A DNA stretch of 64,000 nucleotides from Deltaproteobacteria bacterium (lineage in GTDB: Bacteria > Myxococcota > Myxococcia > SLRQ01): the NCBI GenBank assembly GCA_029210625.1, contig JARGFU010000007.1, positions 91,742 to 155,741 of the forward strand, read 5' to 3'. This document shows positions 52,536 to 62,542 of this stretch, piece by piece. The position numbers and the translations under genes are program-made. How positions within the stretch are numbered: the stretch's first letter is position 1; each line of letters starts with the position of its first letter. The notes below the pieces were generated by a model that saw nothing but the letters and a program-made list of their open reading frames with translations, was not told where the DNA came from and did no database searches.

Positions 52536-53531
52536 ATGGGTGATTGGACGGGTGGTTTCAGGGGGCCTCGTGCGGGCCTGTTCGTTCTCTGCGTGCTCCT
52601 GGCTCTGCCGGCGAGCGCCCTCGCCGAGGCGGTGAAGGGGGAGGAAGAGGCGCCGCTGCCCTCGCTGGGCTTCCTCGGGATGACCGCCGGCGCGGGCGTC
52701 GAGGAGGACCAGACCAAGGCGGTGGCCGACTACATCCAGACCGATCTGGTGGCCATCGGCGCCTACCGGGTCATGGGGCAGAGCGAGATCCAGGCCCTCC
52801 TCGATCTCGAGTCGAAGAAGCAGCTCATGGGCTGCGGGGAGGCCAGCTGCATCGCCGAGATCGCCGGCGCCCTCGGCACCGATCGCGCGCTCACCGGCAC
52901 CCTGGCCCGGCTCGGCGAGTCGGTGATCCTCAACCTCTCCCTCCTCGACGTGGACGACGCCAAGGTCATCCTGCGGGCGGGCCGCCGGGTCGAGGGGGCG
53001 GGCACCCTGGAGAAGCTCCTCGATCAGGTCCGCTCGCTCCTGCTGGAGCTGGTGGACGCCGACCCCGAGGCCGAGGCGAGGAACCGCCTCGCCGCCGGGG
53101 CGAGCACCCGCCTGATCATGGATCTCGGGCTGCGCCTCGACGGGGATCTCCTGGCCGCCGCCGACCTGCGTCCCATCCCCGGCCTCACCTTCTCCCTGGG
53201 CACCCAGCGCGCCGCGGGCGAGGTGACCCTCCTCTGGGTGCCCTCCAGCGGGCTCGCGCCCGGCGGGGTCGAGCGGCCCTTCGTGCTGCGGCTCCAGGGG
53301 CGCTACCAGTTCCGGCCGGCCTCCCGGATCCAGCCCTTCGCCGCGGGCGGCGTGGTCCTGGCCATCCCGGACCTGGCCCTGCGGGCCGCCTTCGGGGCCC
53401 GCTTCGCCCTGGGCAGCCGCTTCTACGCCCTGACCGAGCTCGCCTTCGAGCGCTTCCTCGTCCAGGAGTCGCCCGAGCTCTTCGACCCCAACGCCTTCGT
53501 CTTCGGGGCCGGCTTCGGAGTCAGCCTGTGA
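52536..53531 (+). CDS. Exported protein with possible outer-membrane barrel
   Basis: 331 residues with a signal peptide ending PASALAEA (about 31). The middle (about 45-170) reads like the CsgG/FlgO-type domain common in Myxococcota: VADYIQTDLVAIGAYRVMGQSEI and CGEASCIAEIAGALGTDRALTGTLARL with two Cys. The C-terminal third has alternating hydrophobic strands (RLQGRYQFRPASRIQPFAAGG, FYALTELAFERF) ending in GAGFGVSL, as in small outer-membrane barrels. It overlaps the following kelch gene by four bases (GTGA). Confidence 0.7.
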   Translation: MGDWTGGFRGPRAGLFVLCVLLALPASALAEAVKGEEEAPLPSLGFLGMTAGAGVEEDQTKAVADYIQTDLVAIGAYRVMGQSEIQALLDLESKKQLMGCGEASCIAEIAGALGTDRALTGTLARLGESVILNLSLLDVDDAKVILRAGRRVEGAGTLEKLLDQVRSLLLELVDADPEAEARNRLAAGASTRLIMDLGLRLDGDLLAAADLRPIPGLTFSLGTQRAAGEVTLLWVPSSGLAPGGVERPFVLRLQGRYQFRPASRIQPFAAGGVVLAIPDLALRAAFGARFALGSRFYALTELAFERFLVQESPELFDPNAFVFGAGFGVSL

Positions 53532-56500
53532 TCGCCTCTCGTCGCTCCCACCTCCTCGCCGCACTCCTGGCGCTCCTCGCTCCGCTTCCCGCCGCGGCCC
53601 AGGCCGCCCTGGAGTGGTCCGATCTGCCGAACGCTCCCTTCTCCGTGTCCAACACGGCCCGCAGCTTCACGGCGACCGGGCTGGCCGACGGCCGGGTGAT
53701 GATCTTCGGCCCCACCCCGGGCCTGCTCGATCCGGACACCGGGGAGTGGACCCTGCTGTCGCCGACCTACCGGCGGTGGAACCACGACGCGATCCTCCTC
53801 CCGGACGGCCGGGTGCTCCTGACCGGCGGGATGGAGACCGGCAGCGGGGCCTGGCTGAACACCGACGAGCTCTGGGCTCCGGAGGACGGGAGCTGGTCCC
53901 TGGCGACCGGCTGGCGACCGCGGGTCGACTCCGCCACGGTGCTCCTGAACGACGGCCGGGCCCTCGCCGTGGGGGGGAAGTACGGCATCGGCGCCGCCCA
54001 GTCCCCCATCGCCTCCAGCGCGCTCTTCGATCCGGGCACGGACAGCTGGTCCGGGTCGCTCCCGCTGGAGACGGCGCGGCAGTGGCACGGGCTCACCCGG
54101 CTGCTGGACGGCCGGGTGCTGGTCGCCGGCGGCTACACCTCCTCGGACGCCTGGGGAGAGGTCTTCGATCCGGCGACGGAGCTCTGGTCCCGGAGCGCCG
54201 AGGGGCCCACCGCGATCTTGAGCGCCAGCTCCGCGATCCTCCTCGCCGATGGACGAGCCCTGCTGCCCTCGCAGGACCCGCCCCTGATCTACGATCCGGT
54301 CGCCGAGACGATGACCGGCGCGGGGGTCCCGGACATGGCCCCCTCCCATGCGACGGTGTTGCTCCCCGACGACCGCGTCCTGGACCTCTGGCGGAGTGGT
54401 GCTGCGCTGGGGAGCCAGACCGCCGAGGAGCTCTACACCCTGGACGAGGCGACCTGGAGCTGGGTGTCGCTGGGACCGAAGCCCTGGACGGCGACCATTC
54501 AGGTTCCGGTGCTGCTGCCCGACGGCCGGGTGCTGCTCCTGGGGCCCGATCCCGTCCCCGCGCGGCTGCGCGCCGCGCTCCTCACCGCCCGGGTAGGGGA
54601 CGCCACCTCGGGAGGGGCGCTGCCGGCCGCCGTGGAGGGGGCGGTGGCGCTGCGCCTGCCCGACGGGCGAGCGCTGCTGGTGGGCGGCCGCGGCGCGGGG
54701 GCGGCCGCGACGGACGCCTCCTTCGTCCAGGAGGCGGACGGTAGCTGGAGCCACCTGGGATCGCTCGTCCAGGCCCGGGACCGGCACGCCGCCAGCCTGA
54801 CCTTCGACGGCAGCGCGCTGGTCACCGGCGGGCGGGACGCCGGCGGCGCCCTGGCCTCGGTCGAGCGGCTCACGGCCGGCGGCGCGGTCTGGAGCGGGGT
54901 CAGCCCCCTCGCGGTCGCCCGAGAGGCCCACGCGCAGGTGACGCTGCCGGATCGCTCCGTGCTGGTGGCCGGGGGTCAGGGTGCGGGTGGCGCCGCCCTG
55001 TCCAGCACCGAGCGCTACGACGCCGCGAGCGATCTCTGGACCGCCAGCGGCGCGCAGGGGAGCGCCCGCTACCGCCACACCCTCACCCTCCTGCGGGACG
55101 GGCGGGTGCTCGCGGTGGGCGGCCTCGACGACGTGGGGCACCTGCGCAGCACCGAGCTCTACGATCCCGCCACCGGCACCTGGAGCCCGGCCGGGGATCT
55201 CGCCGCGCCCCGGGCCCGCCACGCGGCCCTCCTGCTGGTCACCGGCGAGGTGCTGGTGGTCGGGGGCACCGACGCCAGCTCGCCCCTGGCCACCGCCGAG
55301 CTCTTCGATCCGGTCACCGCCACCTGGAGCAGCGCCGGCACCATGAGCTCCGCCCGGGTGGACCACGCCGCGGCGCTCCTGCCCGACGGCCGGGTGCTCG
55401 TGGCGGGGGGCTTCGACGGCACCACGACCCTGGCCGACGCCGAGGTGTGGTCGCCCGCGGAGAAGGCCTGGACCGCGACCGCGGCGCTGGGCGGGGCGCG
55501 GAGCCGCGCCGTGGCCATCCCCGGGCGGCGCTCCGGGATCGAGCTGCTCGGCGGCCTGGACGCGAGCGGCCTGCCGCTGGCCGGCACGCTCCACCTCTCC
55601 GACTTCCCCGGCCGGACCAGCGGCCGCAGGCCCACCCCCACGCTGGCGGCCGCCGGCGTCATCGGCGGCGATCTGATCCTCGAGGGCACGGGGCTGCGTG
55701 GCGCCCACCCCGGGGCGGGCGCCGCCCCGGGCGTCTTCTCGGGCAACGATCACCCGGTGGTCAGCCTGATGGGCCCGGGCGTGGGGCGCCGCTTCCTCCT
55801 GACCCGCTCCGAAGGCGCCACCCGCGCGGTGGCCTCCCTGCCGGCCGATCTCCTGCCGGGCTGGTACGAGGCCCGGGTCCACGTGGGGGGGATCGCCAGC
55901 GAGGTCCTCCTCGTGCGGGTGAACGACCGGAGCGACGAGCCCCTCGCCCTGGGCTTCACCTCCGCGCCTCACGCGCTGGTCGCCGGGAGCTGCTCCCCGG
56001 CCATCACCTTCGAGGTGCGGGACGCCACCGGCCCGACCACCCTCGTCGAGGCGCTCGTCGTGATCCCGGAGAGCGATCAGCCCTCCGAGACCGGCCTCTT
56101 CGCGGACGCGGCCTGCACCCAGCCCCTCAGTCAGCTCGAGCTGGCGGCCGGCGCCACGGGCGGCACCTTCCACGTCCGGGCGACCACCGCGGGAGACCTG
56201 CGCCTCCGCCTCTACGCACCGGGGCTCCGGGGGGCCGAGCAGACCCACGCCGTCGCGCCGGCCCTCCCGAGCGCGCTGCGCTTCGTCGGTCTGCCGGCGA
56301 CCTCCCCGGTGGGGAGCTGCGCGGGTCCCGTGGAGCTGCGCACCGAGGACGCCAACGGCAACGCCTCCCTGCTCGCCGCGGACACCGTCTTGAGCCTCAG
56401 CGCGACCCCGGCGGGCGCGGTGCTCTTCTACGCCGATCCGGGCTGCACCGCGGCCCTGGGCTCGAGCCTGACGATCCTGGAGGCGCGGGATCGCACGACC

Positions 56501-59500
56501 CTCTACCTGGTGGGCCAGACCGAGGTCACCGTCGATCTCGCGGCCGCCGCCGCGGGCTTCACCCCGGCGAGCGGGCAGGTGAGTGTCCTCTCCTCCGACA
56601 TCCCGGTGGCGCTGGGGATGGTCTCCCCGCCCCGCAGCGTCGTGGCCGGCACCTGCTCTCCAGCGGTGACCGTCCGGGCCGAGACCTTCGACGGCCGCAA
56701 CCCCACCGTCGGCGCCGACCTCCCGCTGGCGATCACCGCTGACTCGCCCACGCTGGCTCTCTTCGCCGACGCGGCCTGCACGGTCCCCCTGAGCGCGCCG
56801 GCGATCACCGCGGGAAGCGTCTCCCTCGACCTCCACTTCCTGGACGTCGTGGCCGGCAGCCCGACCCTGAGCTTCGCCGCCGCGGGCCTCGCGCCCACCG
56901 CGCAGCAGCAGACCGTCACTCCGGCGGCGGCCGCTCGCCTCGTCTTCGTCGCCCTGCAGAGCACGACCGAGGCCGGCACCCCGCTGGGCTTCGCCCTCGA
57001 GGCCCGCGACGCCTACGAGAACGTGGTGCCCACCTACGCCGGCACCGTCACCTTCTCGGTGAGCGGCGATCCCCTGGCCTCGCTGCCGGGGGACGAGACC
57101 TTCACCGGCGTCGAGGGCGGCTCGGCCCTGATCGGCGACCAGGGGGATCCCCTGATCCTGCGCACGGCGGGCACCCAGGTCGTGGAGGCCAGCGACGGCA
57201 GCATCACGGGACAGCAGAGCGTGCTGGTGAACCCGGCGCCGGCGCACCGGGTGGCGATCACCGGCGCGGCGAGCGCCGACGTGCTGCAGCTCGTCCCCCT
57301 GGGCCTCCAGCTGGTCGACGCCTTCGGCAACGACCGGCCCGAGGTCCTGCCCCTCACCGTCGAGGTCCGCGACAGCACGGCGGTGGTGATCGCCAGCACC
57401 ACCCTCGACGGCGCGATCCCGCCGGGGCGCACCCTGGCCGGGGACACCGACGCGAGCGGCGGCGCCCGCGTGGACGTCCTCTCCACCGCGGCGACCAGCG
57501 CCCGGGTCTGCGCCGGGGGAACCCTCCCGGGCGGCGAGACCTGCCACGCGCTCCTCTTCGGCTCGGACGCGGCGGACCACGTGGCCCTGCTGCCGGACGC
57601 CACCAGCACGGCGGCGGGGACCACCCTCGGCGTCGAGCTGCGCCTCCTCGACTTCCTCGGCAACGCGGTGGCGGTCGACGCCACCCTCGAGCTCGCGGTC
57701 GACGGCGAGGCCCACTTCGTCTCCTCCGGGACCGCCACCGAGACGGTCAGCGTCACCGCCGGCGCGGCCCGGGTCGAGCTCTCCGGAGAGCGGGCGGAGA
57801 CGGTGACGGTCACCGTCGTCACGGCCGTCGACCCCGGCGGCGCCCTGCCCGAGGTGGTCCCCCACGAGAGCGCCGAGCTGACCTTCGTGCCGGCGGCGGC
57901 CAGCGGGGTCCTCCTCGCCGCGGACGACGGCCTCGCCGAGGCCTGCGAGAGCGAGACGATCACGATCCAGGTGGTCGACGCCTTCGGCAACGCCGCGCCG
58001 GAGGTGGCCACCCTGCGGATGGGGGTCCGCGCCGCCTCCGGGGCGCCGGTCATCCTGGTGACCTCCCTCGCCGGGGCGAGCGCTGGCGGCAGCGAGGTCA
58101 CCGGCGACACCGACGCCAGCGGCCAGGCCACGCTCACCGTCAGCCTCGACACCGCCGACGCCCTCGAGGTGCTTCGCCTCACCGGCGGGAGCCTCCCGGC
58201 CGATCCCACCACCGAGCCCGTCCTCGGGGTGAGCTTCGGGGTGGGCGCCGCCGATCCGATGGCCTCGACCCTCCAGGCCTCGGGCAGCGAGGTCTTCGCC
58301 GGCAGCGGCCAGGTCACCCTCACGGTGGCGCCCCACGACGACTGCGGGGTCTCCCTGGGGCGGGGCCAGCTCGTCGAGCTCTTCGCCAGCTACGGCGCCC
58401 TCGAGCCCGTGGTGGACCTCGGCGACGGCACCTACCAGGCGGCCTTCCGTACGGCGGTGGGCGAGTGCCCGGCCGCCGCCGCCGAGATCACCGCCCGGGT
58501 CAACGGCGTGGTGCTCTCGGGCAGCGCCTCGATCGACGCCACCTGCCTGCCCCTCGACCCCGGCTCGGCGGTCACCGTCGAGACCACCGGCGTGCGCGCC
58601 TGCGCGAGCCAGGGGGAGTGGGCCCGGCTCCACGTCGATCCGCGGGACCAGGGCGGCGCGCCCCTGCCCGCCGGCCAGGAGGTGACCGTGGACGTGAGCC
58701 CGCCGCACCTGGTGGCGGGCGCGGTGCGCGAGCTCACCGGCCCCGGCGGCGCGCCCCTCTACGAGGTCGAGGTGGGCTCCGAGCGCTGCGGCGTCCAGGC
58801 CGTCCCCCTGCGGGTGGGCGGGGTGCTCCTCGACGAGCAGCCCCTCGTCGACTTCGCCTGCCCGGCGGTCGACCCGGCGGCCATCACCCTGGTGGCGACG
58901 CCGAGCAGCCTCGCCGCGGACGGGTCCACCCGGGCCGAGCTGGTGCTCGGCGCCCTCGACGTCTGCGGGAACCCGGCCTTCGATCGCAGCGCCTCCCTGG
59001 CGGTGAGAGAGGGCTCGCCTCCGGTGTCCCTCGGCGCGAGCGCGGCGGTGCTGGCCTCGGCCGGCCGGACCGGCGACGACCTCGGCGGCAGCGAGGACGG
59101 CGTGGCGCGCTGGGAGGTCAGCAGCCCGGCGGCCGGCGTCGCCGGCTTCGAGGCCCGGGTCGACGGCGTGGGGTATCTGGCGCCCTCGCTCGTGACCTTC
59201 ACCCTGCCTCCGGAGGCCGTGCTGCGAACCTTCGCCTTCGATCGCGAGGTGGCCGTGGTCGGCGACGCCGTCCTGCTCGAGGCCCAGCTGGAGTCGGCCT
59301 ACGGCGCGGAGCTCGACGGGCTGACGGTGACGCCGGTCTGGAGCGGCCTGGAGGTGAAGGCCGTGCGCGGCGCGAGCCACGAGGCCGACGGCTCCTTCCT
59401 GGTGGGCGAGCTGCCCGCCGGCGAGACCCTGAGCTTCGAGGTCGAGCTGCGGGTGGTCGGTCAGGAGGCGGTGGGCGTCGAGCTCTCGACGAGCTGGCGG

Positions 59501-59689
59501 GAGCCGGTGACGAACGAGACCGACTCCGCGAGCGAGGCGAGGCTGCCGCTCCCGGTCGAGGCCCGGCACTACTACGACTACCGGGGCTGCGGCTGCGAGA
59601 GCGATCGCGCGAGCCACCCCGGGCTGGCCCTCCTGCTCGGCCTGCTGCTCCTGGCCCGCCGCCGTCAGGGAAGCTCGCCGAGCAGGTAG
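53528..59689 (+). CDS. Kelch-repeat and Ig-like surface protein with MYXO-CTERM anchor
   Basis: 2053 residues, GTG start overlapping the previous stop. Signal peptide (PLPAAAQA, about 25). Residues ~40-700 are kelch-type blades, each with LPDGRVLL.GG or close variants and a Tyr/Trp later. From about 800 on are Ig-like or Big_1-type domains (for example VVDAFGNAAPEVATLRM, LVDAFGNDRPEVLPL), with spaced Cys pairs. The end has GCGCESDRASHPGLALLLGLLLLARRRQ, a MYXO-CTERM sorting signal (Cys, transmembrane segment, Arg cluster). Probably displayed on the surface for adhesion or matrix binding. Its last 25 bases overlap the convergent glycosidase gene. Confidence 0.88.
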   Translation: MIASRRSHLLAALLALLAPLPAAAQAALEWSDLPNAPFSVSNTARSFTATGLADGRVMIFGPTPGLLDPDTGEWTLLSPTYRRWNHDAILLPDGRVLLTGGMETGSGAWLNTDELWAPEDGSWSLATGWRPRVDSATVLLNDGRALAVGGKYGIGAAQSPIASSALFDPGTDSWSGSLPLETARQWHGLTRLLDGRVLVAGGYTSSDAWGEVFDPATELWSRSAEGPTAILSASSAILLADGRALLPSQDPPLIYDPVAETMTGAGVPDMAPSHATVLLPDDRVLDLWRSGAALGSQTAEELYTLDEATWSWVSLGPKPWTATIQVPVLLPDGRVLLLGPDPVPARLRAALLTARVGDATSGGALPAAVEGAVALRLPDGRALLVGGRGAGAAATDASFVQEADGSWSHLGSLVQARDRHAASLTFDGSALVTGGRDAGGALASVERLTAGGAVWSGVSPLAVAREAHAQVTLPDRSVLVAGGQGAGGAALSSTERYDAASDLWTASGAQGSARYRHTLTLLRDGRVLAVGGLDDVGHLRSTELYDPATGTWSPAGDLAAPRARHAALLLVTGEVLVVGGTDASSPLATAELFDPVTATWSSAGTMSSARVDHAAALLPDGRVLVAGGFDGTTTLADAEVWSPAEKAWTATAALGGARSRAVAIPGRRSGIELLGGLDASGLPLAGTLHLSDFPGRTSGRRPTPTLAAAGVIGGDLILEGTGLRGAHPGAGAAPGVFSGNDHPVVSLMGPGVGRRFLLTRSEGATRAVASLPADLLPGWYEARVHVGGIASEVLLVRVNDRSDEPLALGFTSAPHALVAGSCSPAITFEVRDATGPTTLVEALVVIPESDQPSETGLFADAACTQPLSQLELAAGATGGTFHVRATTAGDLRLRLYAPGLRGAEQTHAVAPALPSALRFVGLPATSPVGSCAGPVELRTEDANGNASLLAADTVLSLSATPAGAVLFYADPGCTAALGSSLTILEARDRTTLYLVGQTEVTVDLAAAAAGFTPASGQVSVLSSDIPVALGMVSPPRSVVAGTCSPAVTVRAETFDGRNPTVGADLPLAITADSPTLALFADAACTVPLSAPAITAGSVSLDLHFLDVVAGSPTLSFAAAGLAPTAQQQTVTPAAAARLVFVALQSTTEAGTPLGFALEARDAYENVVPTYAGTVTFSVSGDPLASLPGDETFTGVEGGSALIGDQGDPLILRTAGTQVVEASDGSITGQQSVLVNPAPAHRVAITGAASADVLQLVPLGLQLVDAFGNDRPEVLPLTVEVRDSTAVVIASTTLDGAIPPGRTLAGDTDASGGARVDVLSTAATSARVCAGGTLPGGETCHALLFGSDAADHVALLPDATSTAAGTTLGVELRLLDFLGNAVAVDATLELAVDGEAHFVSSGTATETVSVTAGAARVELSGERAETVTVTVVTAVDPGGALPEVVPHESAELTFVPAAASGVLLAADDGLAEACESETITIQVVDAFGNAAPEVATLRMGVRAASGAPVILVTSLAGASAGGSEVTGDTDASGQATLTVSLDTADALEVLRLTGGSLPADPTTEPVLGVSFGVGAADPMASTLQASGSEVFAGSGQVTLTVAPHDDCGVSLGRGQLVELFASYGALEPVVDLGDGTYQAAFRTAVGECPAAAAEITARVNGVVLSGSASIDATCLPLDPGSAVTVETTGVRACASQGEWARLHVDPRDQGGAPLPAGQEVTVDVSPPHLVAGAVRELTGPGGAPLYEVEVGSERCGVQAVPLRVGGVLLDEQPLVDFACPAVDPAAITLVATPSSLAADGSTRAELVLGALDVCGNPAFDRSASLAVREGSPPVSLGASAAVLASAGRTGDDLGGSEDGVARWEVSSPAAGVAGFEARVDGVGYLAPSLVTFTLPPEAVLRTFAFDREVAVVGDAVLLEAQLESAYGAELDGLTVTPVWSGLEVKAVRGASHEADGSFLVGELPAGETLSFEVELRVVGQEAVGVELSTSWREPVTNETDSASEARLPLPVEARHYYDYRGCGCESDRASHPGLALLLGLLLLARRRQGSSPSR

Positions 59690-61047
59690 ACGGGCAGGGC
59701 GCCGTAGGCGACGCGGGCTCCGCCCGCCACCCGCTCGAAGGGGACCTCCACCCCGAGGGCGTTCACCGCCCGGAGGCTCGCGCCCTCCACCACCGGCACC
59801 ACCACCTCTCCGGCGAAGCGGTCGTCGAGGGACCAGAGGGCGTGGGCCCAGGTCGTGCCCGTCTCGTCGGCGAGGAGGAGGGCGTGGGCGCCGTTGCCCA
59901 GCCCCAGGGCGTCGTCGATCCACTCGACGAAGGCGAGGCCGCCCAGCTCGTGGGAAAGGGTGTTCATCGCGTGCCAGGCGGGCTTGGCGTCACCGACCTC
60001 GCCGGTGGTCGGGTCCCAGGCGAAGAGGCCGAAGTCGTCCTCGGGCGGGAAGGTGCCGGTGAAGCGGCCGTCGATCATCGTGAACCAGCAGGCCAGCTCG
60101 ACGCCCGAGGCCAGCAGCCAGAGGGTCTCCCGGGCGAGGTAGGCGGCCTGCAGCTCGCCGCTGACCTCCCCGTAGACCGGCCACCCGAACTCCGTGACCA
60201 CCAGCGGGTGCTCGAGGCCGTGCTCGTCGAGCACCCCCTGCACGCCCTCGACCATCTCGTCCACCGGCACCTGCCCCTCGTCGGCGCCCTCGGGCGGCGC
60301 GGTCGGCGGGTAGAGGGGGTAGGGGTGGAAGGCGAAGGCGTCGAAGTCCTCGCCGGCGTGGGGGTGAGCCTCGAGGTGCGCCTGGAGGAAGGGCAGGGCC
60401 CCGGTGATCACCTGCTCGTGGAAGAAGAGACCCCCGTAGACGACGCGGGCCTCCGGGCGCTCGCCGCGCACCGCCGCGGCGGCCTGGTGGAGCAGCTCGG
60501 CGTAGGCCGCCGGATCCTCCTGCGGCTTCCAGAAGCGGAAGCCCGAGTTCTGCTCGTTCCAGATCTCGAGGGTGCGGACCCGGTCGCCGTAGCGCGCGGC
60601 CATCCGGCCGGCGTAGGCGGCGAAGTCGGCCGGATCGTCGGGGGGGAAGGCGCTGTCGGTGTCGGTCTGGCTGGAGGCCCAGGCGACGCCGTAGTCGAGG
60701 ATGCCGATCATCTCGAGGCCCCGGGACGCGATCTCGGCGATGCCCGCGTCGAAGGGCTCCCAGTGCAGCTCCCCCTCGGCCGGCTCGTGCAGGCGCCAGC
60801 GCAGATCGTGGCGCAGCGTGCCGACCGCGAGCTCCTCGAAGCGATCGAGGTGCCAGGCGCGCTGCTCGGCCTCGGCCGCCGTCTCCCCCAGGCGGAAGCG
60901 CTCGTCGGAGATGCAGAGGGTCTCGGCCAGCTTCGTCGCCCCCGCGGCGGCCGGCTTCACCCCCCGGGGCGCCTCGGGCGTCGCCGGGCAAGCGGCCGAG
61001 AGGAGCAGCAGGAGGGTGAGGCAGCTCCCGGTGGCGGCGCAGCGCAT
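59665..61047 (-). CDS. Clan GH-A glycosidase lipoprotein (GH39/GH5-like)
   Basis: 460 residues with lipobox LSAAC (Cys20). The (beta/alpha)8 barrel has LEIWNEQNSGFRFW near residue 163 with the acid/base Glu, and LVVTEFGWPVYG near residue 286 with the nucleophile Glu, the NE...E pattern of clan GH-A with about 123 residues between. A small C-terminal beta domain follows. Closest in pattern to GH39 and related families, so a xylosidase or other beta-glycosidase activity is possible. The ATG at 61047 gives the signal peptide. The 3' end overlaps the MYXO-CTERM gene on the other strand by 25 bases. Confidence 0.83.
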   Translation of the reverse strand: MRCAATGSCLTLLLLLSAACPATPEAPRGVKPAAAGATKLAETLCISDERFRLGETAAEAEQRAWHLDRFEELAVGTLRHDLRWRLHEPAEGELHWEPFDAGIAEIASRGLEMIGILDYGVAWASSQTDTDSAFPPDDPADFAAYAGRMAARYGDRVRTLEIWNEQNSGFRFWKPQEDPAAYAELLHQAAAAVRGERPEARVVYGGLFFHEQVITGALPFLQAHLEAHPHAGEDFDAFAFHPYPLYPPTAPPEGADEGQVPVDEMVEGVQGVLDEHGLEHPLVVTEFGWPVYGEVSGELQAAYLARETLWLLASGVELACWFTMIDGRFTGTFPPEDDFGLFAWDPTTGEVGDAKPAWHAMNTLSHELGGLAFVEWIDDALGLGNGAHALLLADETGTTWAHALWSLDDRFAGEVVVPVVEGASLRAVNALGVEVPFERVAGGARVAYGALPVYLLGELP

Positions 61048-61092
61048 GGCGCGCAGTATTCCACCGGCGCGCTCCCGTGTCAGGATGAGGCC

Positions 61093-61452
61093 ATGAAGGG
61101 TCGGCACGCGAGCACGGGTGGGAGCTGCATCGTCCTCTTCGCGCTCCTCCTCGCCGGGGGTTGTCCCTCGGCGAAGACCGAACGCAAGGAGGCGACCATG
61201 GATCCGCGGGCCATCGTCGACGCCGCGCTGAAGAAGAACGGGGATCTCGGGGCCTACGGCGATCTCTCCGCCGGGCTGGCCGCCCTGGAGGCGGAGTTCG
61301 ACGTCCGGATCGAGGTCGAGGGCGAGGTCCTCCTCGTCGACGCCGGGCCGCACTCGGGAGAGGGTCACGACTTCAGCTTCAAGGTGCTGCCGGCCACCCT
61401 CGAGCTGAAGGACGTGGTCATCGGGGAGCTGGACTCGGAGCCCGAGCCCTAG
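61093..61452 (+). CDS. Small lipoprotein of unknown function
   Basis: 119 residues. Signal peptide with lipobox LAGGC (Cys24), then an acidic soluble domain (about 40-119) with no family recognised. It is divergent from the glycosidase gene with 45 bases between starts, and its stop overlaps the convergent membrane protein gene by four bases. Confidence 0.68.
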   Translation: MKGRHASTGGSCIVLFALLLAGGCPSAKTERKEATMDPRAIVDAALKKNGDLGAYGDLSAGLAALEAEFDVRIEVEGEVLLVDAGPHSGEGHDFSFKVLPATLELKDVVIGELDSEPEP

Positions 61453-61991
61453 AAGCGCAGGCCGGCCAGCACGATCGAGGGCGGCCCCTCGAGGCGGGCG
61501 CTCTGCTGGAGCGAGTAGAGCTCCTCCCGGAGCGAGCGGCGGCGCTCGCGCAGCGCGTCCTTCTCGGTCTTCGCCGCGTTGCTGCCCTCGACGCCCTCCA
61601 TGATCCCCCAGATCATCAGCACCAGGCCGGCCACGCCGACCGCGCTGAAGACCCCCCCGAGCATCATCAGGCCGGGGCCGCCCGCCTCGCCGCTGGCGCT
61701 CCAGGCGACGCCGACGAGGAGGAGGGGGAGGCCCAGGAGGATCACCGGGGCCGTGAAGTAGCCGATGGTGGCCTTGATCAGCGCGCCGGTGGGCCAGGCC
61801 ACGCCGATGGCGCCGATCTTGGTGTCGAGCTCGGCGATCTCGGCCTTCAGCTGGGCCTCCCGCGCGCCCGGCGCCTGGGCCACCAGCTCCAGGGGGACGC
61901 AGGCCTCGCAGCCGAGCCGCATCCCGCCGCCCACCCCGAGCGGGCTGCCGGAGAGGGAGACCGTGGCGACCAGGAGCAGGGCGTGGATCAT
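61449..61991 (-). CDS. Membrane protein of unknown function
   Basis: 180 residues. N-terminal signal-like helix, then a coiled-coil stretch with heptads (REAQLKAEIAELDTKIGAIG, about 45-65), two or three transmembrane helices (about 75-135: APVILLGLPLLLVGVAW, GLMMLGGVFSAVGVAGLVLMIW) and a charged helical tail (KTEKDALRERRRSLREELYSL). Two Cys near the N-terminus (GCEACVP) may form a disulfide. Such small proteins are common in Myxococcota; no function assigned. Confidence 0.65.
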   Translation of the reverse strand: MIHALLLVATVSLSGSPLGVGGGMRLGCEACVPLELVAQAPGAREAQLKAEIAELDTKIGAIGVAWPTGALIKATIGYFTAPVILLGLPLLLVGVAWSASGEAGGPGLMMLGGVFSAVGVAGLVLMIWGIMEGVEGSNAAKTEKDALRERRRSLREELYSLQQSARLEGPPSIVLAGLRF

Positions 61992-62042
61992 GTCCGAGAG
62001 GATACGAAGGCTCGCGGCGCGGCATCAAGGTATGCTCCCCCC

Positions 62043-62525
62043 ATGCGACGGCACCTCTCGATCCTGCTCCTGCTCCCCCTCCTCCTGCTCGGCGGCTGTC
62101 CCTCGGGTGACGACGACGGCCACGACGGGGGCGCCGGCGACGGCGCGGTCACCGACGGTGGCGGCGGTGACGCGGGCAGCGACGGCGGGCTGCCCGGGCC
62201 CTACACCACCTGCGACGAGGGGGGCCTCGCCGACTGCTTCTCGAACCACGATTGCCAGGCCAGCGAGGTCTGCCGGGACGTCGGCGTGGCGCCCGACCAC
62301 CTGCCCTGCTGCGTCCCGGGCGTCCGGGGCACCCTGGCCGCGGGGGAGGCCTGCGATCCGGTGGAGGGCGAGACCCAGTGCGCCAGCTCCCTCTGCCTCG
62401 AGGACACGGCCGCCGCGCGCTGCACCGACCGCTGCGTCGCCGACGCCGACTGCCCGACCGGGATGCAGCTCTGCACCGAGATCGTCTTCAGCGGCAGCAG
62501 CGACCGCTGGTGCCTCTTCGAGTAG
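62043..62525 (+). CDS. Cys-rich lipoprotein with Asp/Gly linker
   Basis: 160 residues. Lipobox LLGGC, then an Asp/Gly-rich unstructured linker (20-50), then a Cys-rich domain: CDEGGLADC, CQASEVC, CCVPG, CDPVEGETQC, SSLC, CTDRC, DADCPTGMQLC. Ten or more Cys probably form disulfides, with Cys spacing (C..D.DCP.GM.LC) like many myxobacterial surface proteins. It ends before a hairpin terminator shared with the convergent sulfur-relay operon. Confidence 0.75.
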   Translation: MRRHLSILLLLPLLLLGGCPSGDDDGHDGGAGDGAVTDGGGGDAGSDGGLPGPYTTCDEGGLADCFSNHDCQASEVCRDVGVAPDHLPCCVPGVRGTLAAGEACDPVEGETQCASSLCLEDTAAARCTDRCVADADCPTGMQLCTEIVFSGSSDRWCLFE

Positions 62526-62542
62526 GGGCCGAAAAACAAGAA

